Origin: Melioribacteraceae bacterium
Lineage (GTDB): Bacteria > Bacteroidota > Ignavibacteria > Ignavibacteriales > Melioribacteraceae
Length of the DNA: 64,000 bases
Direction of reading: 5' to 3'
Assembly: GCA_019638015.1 (NCBI GenBank)
Contig: JAHBUP010000001.1
Location: forward strand, 3,380,424 to 3,444,423
Part shown: positions 62,598 through 64,000 of the stretch, piece by piece
Position numbering within the stretch: the first letter of the stretch is position 1
How the letters are laid out: each line of letters opens with the position of its first letter
The notes under the pieces: generated by a model
The model's input: only the letters and a program-made list of their open reading frames with translations
Databases searched by the model: none
What the model was told of the DNA's origin: nothing
Made by a program: the position numbers and the translations under genes

Positions 62598-64000
62598 TTC
62601 TCTCCATTACTAATCTTGAACTTATCACCACCATTGGCAAACCTGTACCGGGAGTTGTTGAAGCCCCTACATAATATAAATTACTGTAATGTTCATCTTT
62701 ATTTTTTGGCCTGAATGCACCCACCTGATCCATATCATGAGCCAAACCCAAGCCAGAACCTTTATACAAGTTTAATGTACTTGCCCACTCTTCCGGAGAT
62801 AATATTTTTTTTGTGATAATATTTTTTTCTATATCAAAACCTGTTCGTCTGCTTAAATCGTCAATAATGTTTTTTGCTAACTCCTCTTTATCATCCCAAT
62901 TTTTCTTAAATCTCAGATCGGGTACCGGACATAAAATAAATACATTTTCACAACCTTCGGGAGCACAAGTAGGATCCGACTTTGAAAGAACATTTACATA
63001 GTAATATGGTTTTTGGGGAGATATTGAAGATGTAAAAATTGTATCGGCATAACCGCGGAAGTTACTTCCTAAAAAATAATTATGATGTTCAAGATTTTCA
63101 ATTTTTCCTTTAACGCCAAGGTAAATTGTAAATGGAGCTAGCGTCCAGTGCATTTTATCAAGTTTCTTTTCGGAAAAAGAATCTCTCTTTAATATCTCAC
63201 CCCGGAAAGAAGCCGCGTCCGCATTCGAGATAAAAATATCGGCGCTCCATCTTTTGCCATTCTGGTCAATTACTTCATAAAGTTTACCATTATTTGAGCC
63301 GATCGATTTTACTTCAGTATTGTAATAAAATTTTACATTCCGGTTTTCCAATATTTTAACAAACTCCTCCACCATTTTGTACATTCCGCCTTTGATGCGC
63401 CAATACCCGTTATGCTTCATTTCAGTGTAATTAAGAAGGGAATATATTGCGGGTGTTTGGAAAGGTGTAGCGCCTAAAAAGAAAGCGACTAAAGAAAAAA
63501 TTATTCTAACTTCTTCGGAGGAAAAGTTTTTTTCTACCTCATCCCACATCGTTCTGTACAAATAAGGAATATGTTTCCAAGGTACACGCGAGAGCTTTAA
63601 TAAATATTCAAGTTTGTTATCGAAATTGGATTTAACAACAATGTTTTCTGTATCATGCCAAAATTCACCCGCGCGCTTTAAATACTTTTCAGCTTTGATA
63701 GCAAGATCGGGCTCCACATCGACAAACTCATCTTCAAGTTTTTTAAGATCTTTAAATATTCTGCGTGGTTTATCTTTGCCTTCAAAAAATACCTGGTAAA
63801 GAGGATCTAATTCCTCAAACTCAACCGGATTTGAAATTCCAATCGATTTGTATAATTCCTCAAATTCATAAGTCATACTCATAAATGAGGGACCCAAATC
63901 AAAACGGAAACCCTCCATCTCCAGTTTATTCATCCTACCCCCTGGAGTGGAATGCTTCTCGAGAATAGTTACCTGGTAACCTTTGCTCGAAAGTCGAAGC
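62572..64000 (-). CDS. crtI: Phytoene desaturase (5' end outside window)
   Basis: This is the C-terminal 475 or so residues of a CrtI flavoprotein. The frame stays open to the window edge (LSSKGYQVTILEKHSTPGGR precedes the Met at 63933, so that Met is internal). Visible are FRFDLGPSFMSM, ALFFLGATPFQTPAIYSLLN-type sequence near residue 170, and YVGASTTPGTGLPMVVISS at the end. It would desaturate phytoene to lycopene. The N-terminal GxGxxG loop lies outside the window. It heads the operon here, but upstream genes may precede it. Confidence 0.9.
   Translation of the reverse strand, partial: LRLSSKGYQVTILEKHSTPGGRMNKLEMEGFRFDLGPSFMSMTYEFEELYKSIGISNPVEFEELDPLYQVFFEGKDKPRRIFKDLKKLEDEFVDVEPDLAIKAEKYLKRAGEFWHDTENIVVKSNFDNKLEYLLKLSRVPWKHIPYLYRTMWDEVEKNFSSEEVRIIFSLVAFFLGATPFQTPAIYSLLNYTEMKHNGYWRIKGGMYKMVEEFVKILENRNVKFYYNTEVKSIGSNNGKLYEVIDQNGKRWSADIFISNADAASFRGEILKRDSFSEKKLDKMHWTLAPFTIYLGVKGKIENLEHHNYFLGSNFRGYADTIFTSSISPQKPYYYVNVLSKSDPTCAPEGCENVFILCPVPDLRFKKNWDDKEELAKNIIDDLSRRTGFDIEKNIITKKILSPEEWASTLNLYKGSGLGLAHDMDQVGAFRPKNKDEHYSNLYYVGASTTPGTGLPMVVISSRLVMERIENDTAIS

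Noticed and set aside
1..64000. CRISPR arrays, prophage, complete transposons, rRNA or tRNA genes
   Set aside because: I looked for regular repeat-spacer runs, integrase/transposase motifs and tRNA arms and found none that held up by eye.

Overview
The window is about 64 kb of AT-rich, gene-dense bacterial DNA with long, often overlapping operons. The gene content points to the Bacteroidetes/Chlorobi/Ignavibacteria (FCB) group, and an Ignavibacteria-like organism is my best guess. The evidence is CrtW/CruF/CrtD-type carotenoid genes, a carboxypeptidase-regulatory-domain TonB receptor, a UpxY-like NusG paralogue, a YwqK-type repeat protein, a DUF2807 protein and a four-helix-bundle insertion protein. 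The taxon is inferred from gene content, not from a marker gene. Both window edges cut genes: a PBP4-type peptidase on the left and a phytoene desaturase on the right.

Layout. 2-2142: end of a PBP4 gene, prmA, and a MarR regulator transcribed away from the next operon across a 197-bp region that holds a palindrome. 2340-10906: a menaquinone operon menF-D-H-B-A-C-E with almost no gaps, closed by a convergent hotdog thioesterase that could supply the MenI step. 11014-15692: an exported repeat protein, a saccharopine-dehydrogenase-like oxidoreductase and a multi-PAS histidine kinase. 15817-22234 (minus): a complete Rnf operon C-D-G-E-A-apbE-B-rseC. 22384-23301: a metallophosphoesterase. 23568-32948: a surface-glycan block with a GT-B transferase, a CMP-sugar synthetase-like enzyme, a split transketolase, a four-helix-bundle insertion, a class III aminotransferase, an SDR, a KdsC-like phosphatase, a NeuB-like synthase and a fatty-acid hydroxylase. 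32965-34816: a Pho-box-like promoter in front of an OlsF-like aminolipid synthase gene with an in-frame stop and a frameshift. 34939-41172: a secreted GH10 xylanase, a DUF4139 protein, and an NtrB/NtrC-like kinase and sigma-54 regulator pair. 41274-48352: a TonB receptor, a hybrid kinase, a NusG paralogue, a YhaM-like nuclease, a TPR protein and a sirtuin. 48671-55964: a small outer-membrane barrel, a methyl-accepting protein with a CxxCH haem motif, queD/queE, rpsT, a GlmU-like uridylyltransferase and a PAS kinase with a four-cysteine insert. 55966-64000 (minus): a nine-gene carotenoid operon.

The themes are membrane redox energetics (menaquinone, Rnf), envelope and glycan chemistry, sensing, and pigments. 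The carotenoid operon encodes phytoene synthesis, desaturation, cyclisation, 1'-hydration, 3',4'-desaturation and 4-ketolation, plus a glycosyltransferase and an acyltransferase. The predicted product is a deoxyflexixanthin-like monocyclic ketocarotenoid, possibly as an acyl-glycoside. The best candidates for undescribed biology are the NeuB-type locus that uses a split transketolase instead of the usual UDP-HexNAc epimerase, and the decayed aminolipid synthase behind a Pho box.

I saw no rRNA, tRNA, CRISPR array, complete transposon or prophage. All assignments come from reading motifs and layout; no database search was run.
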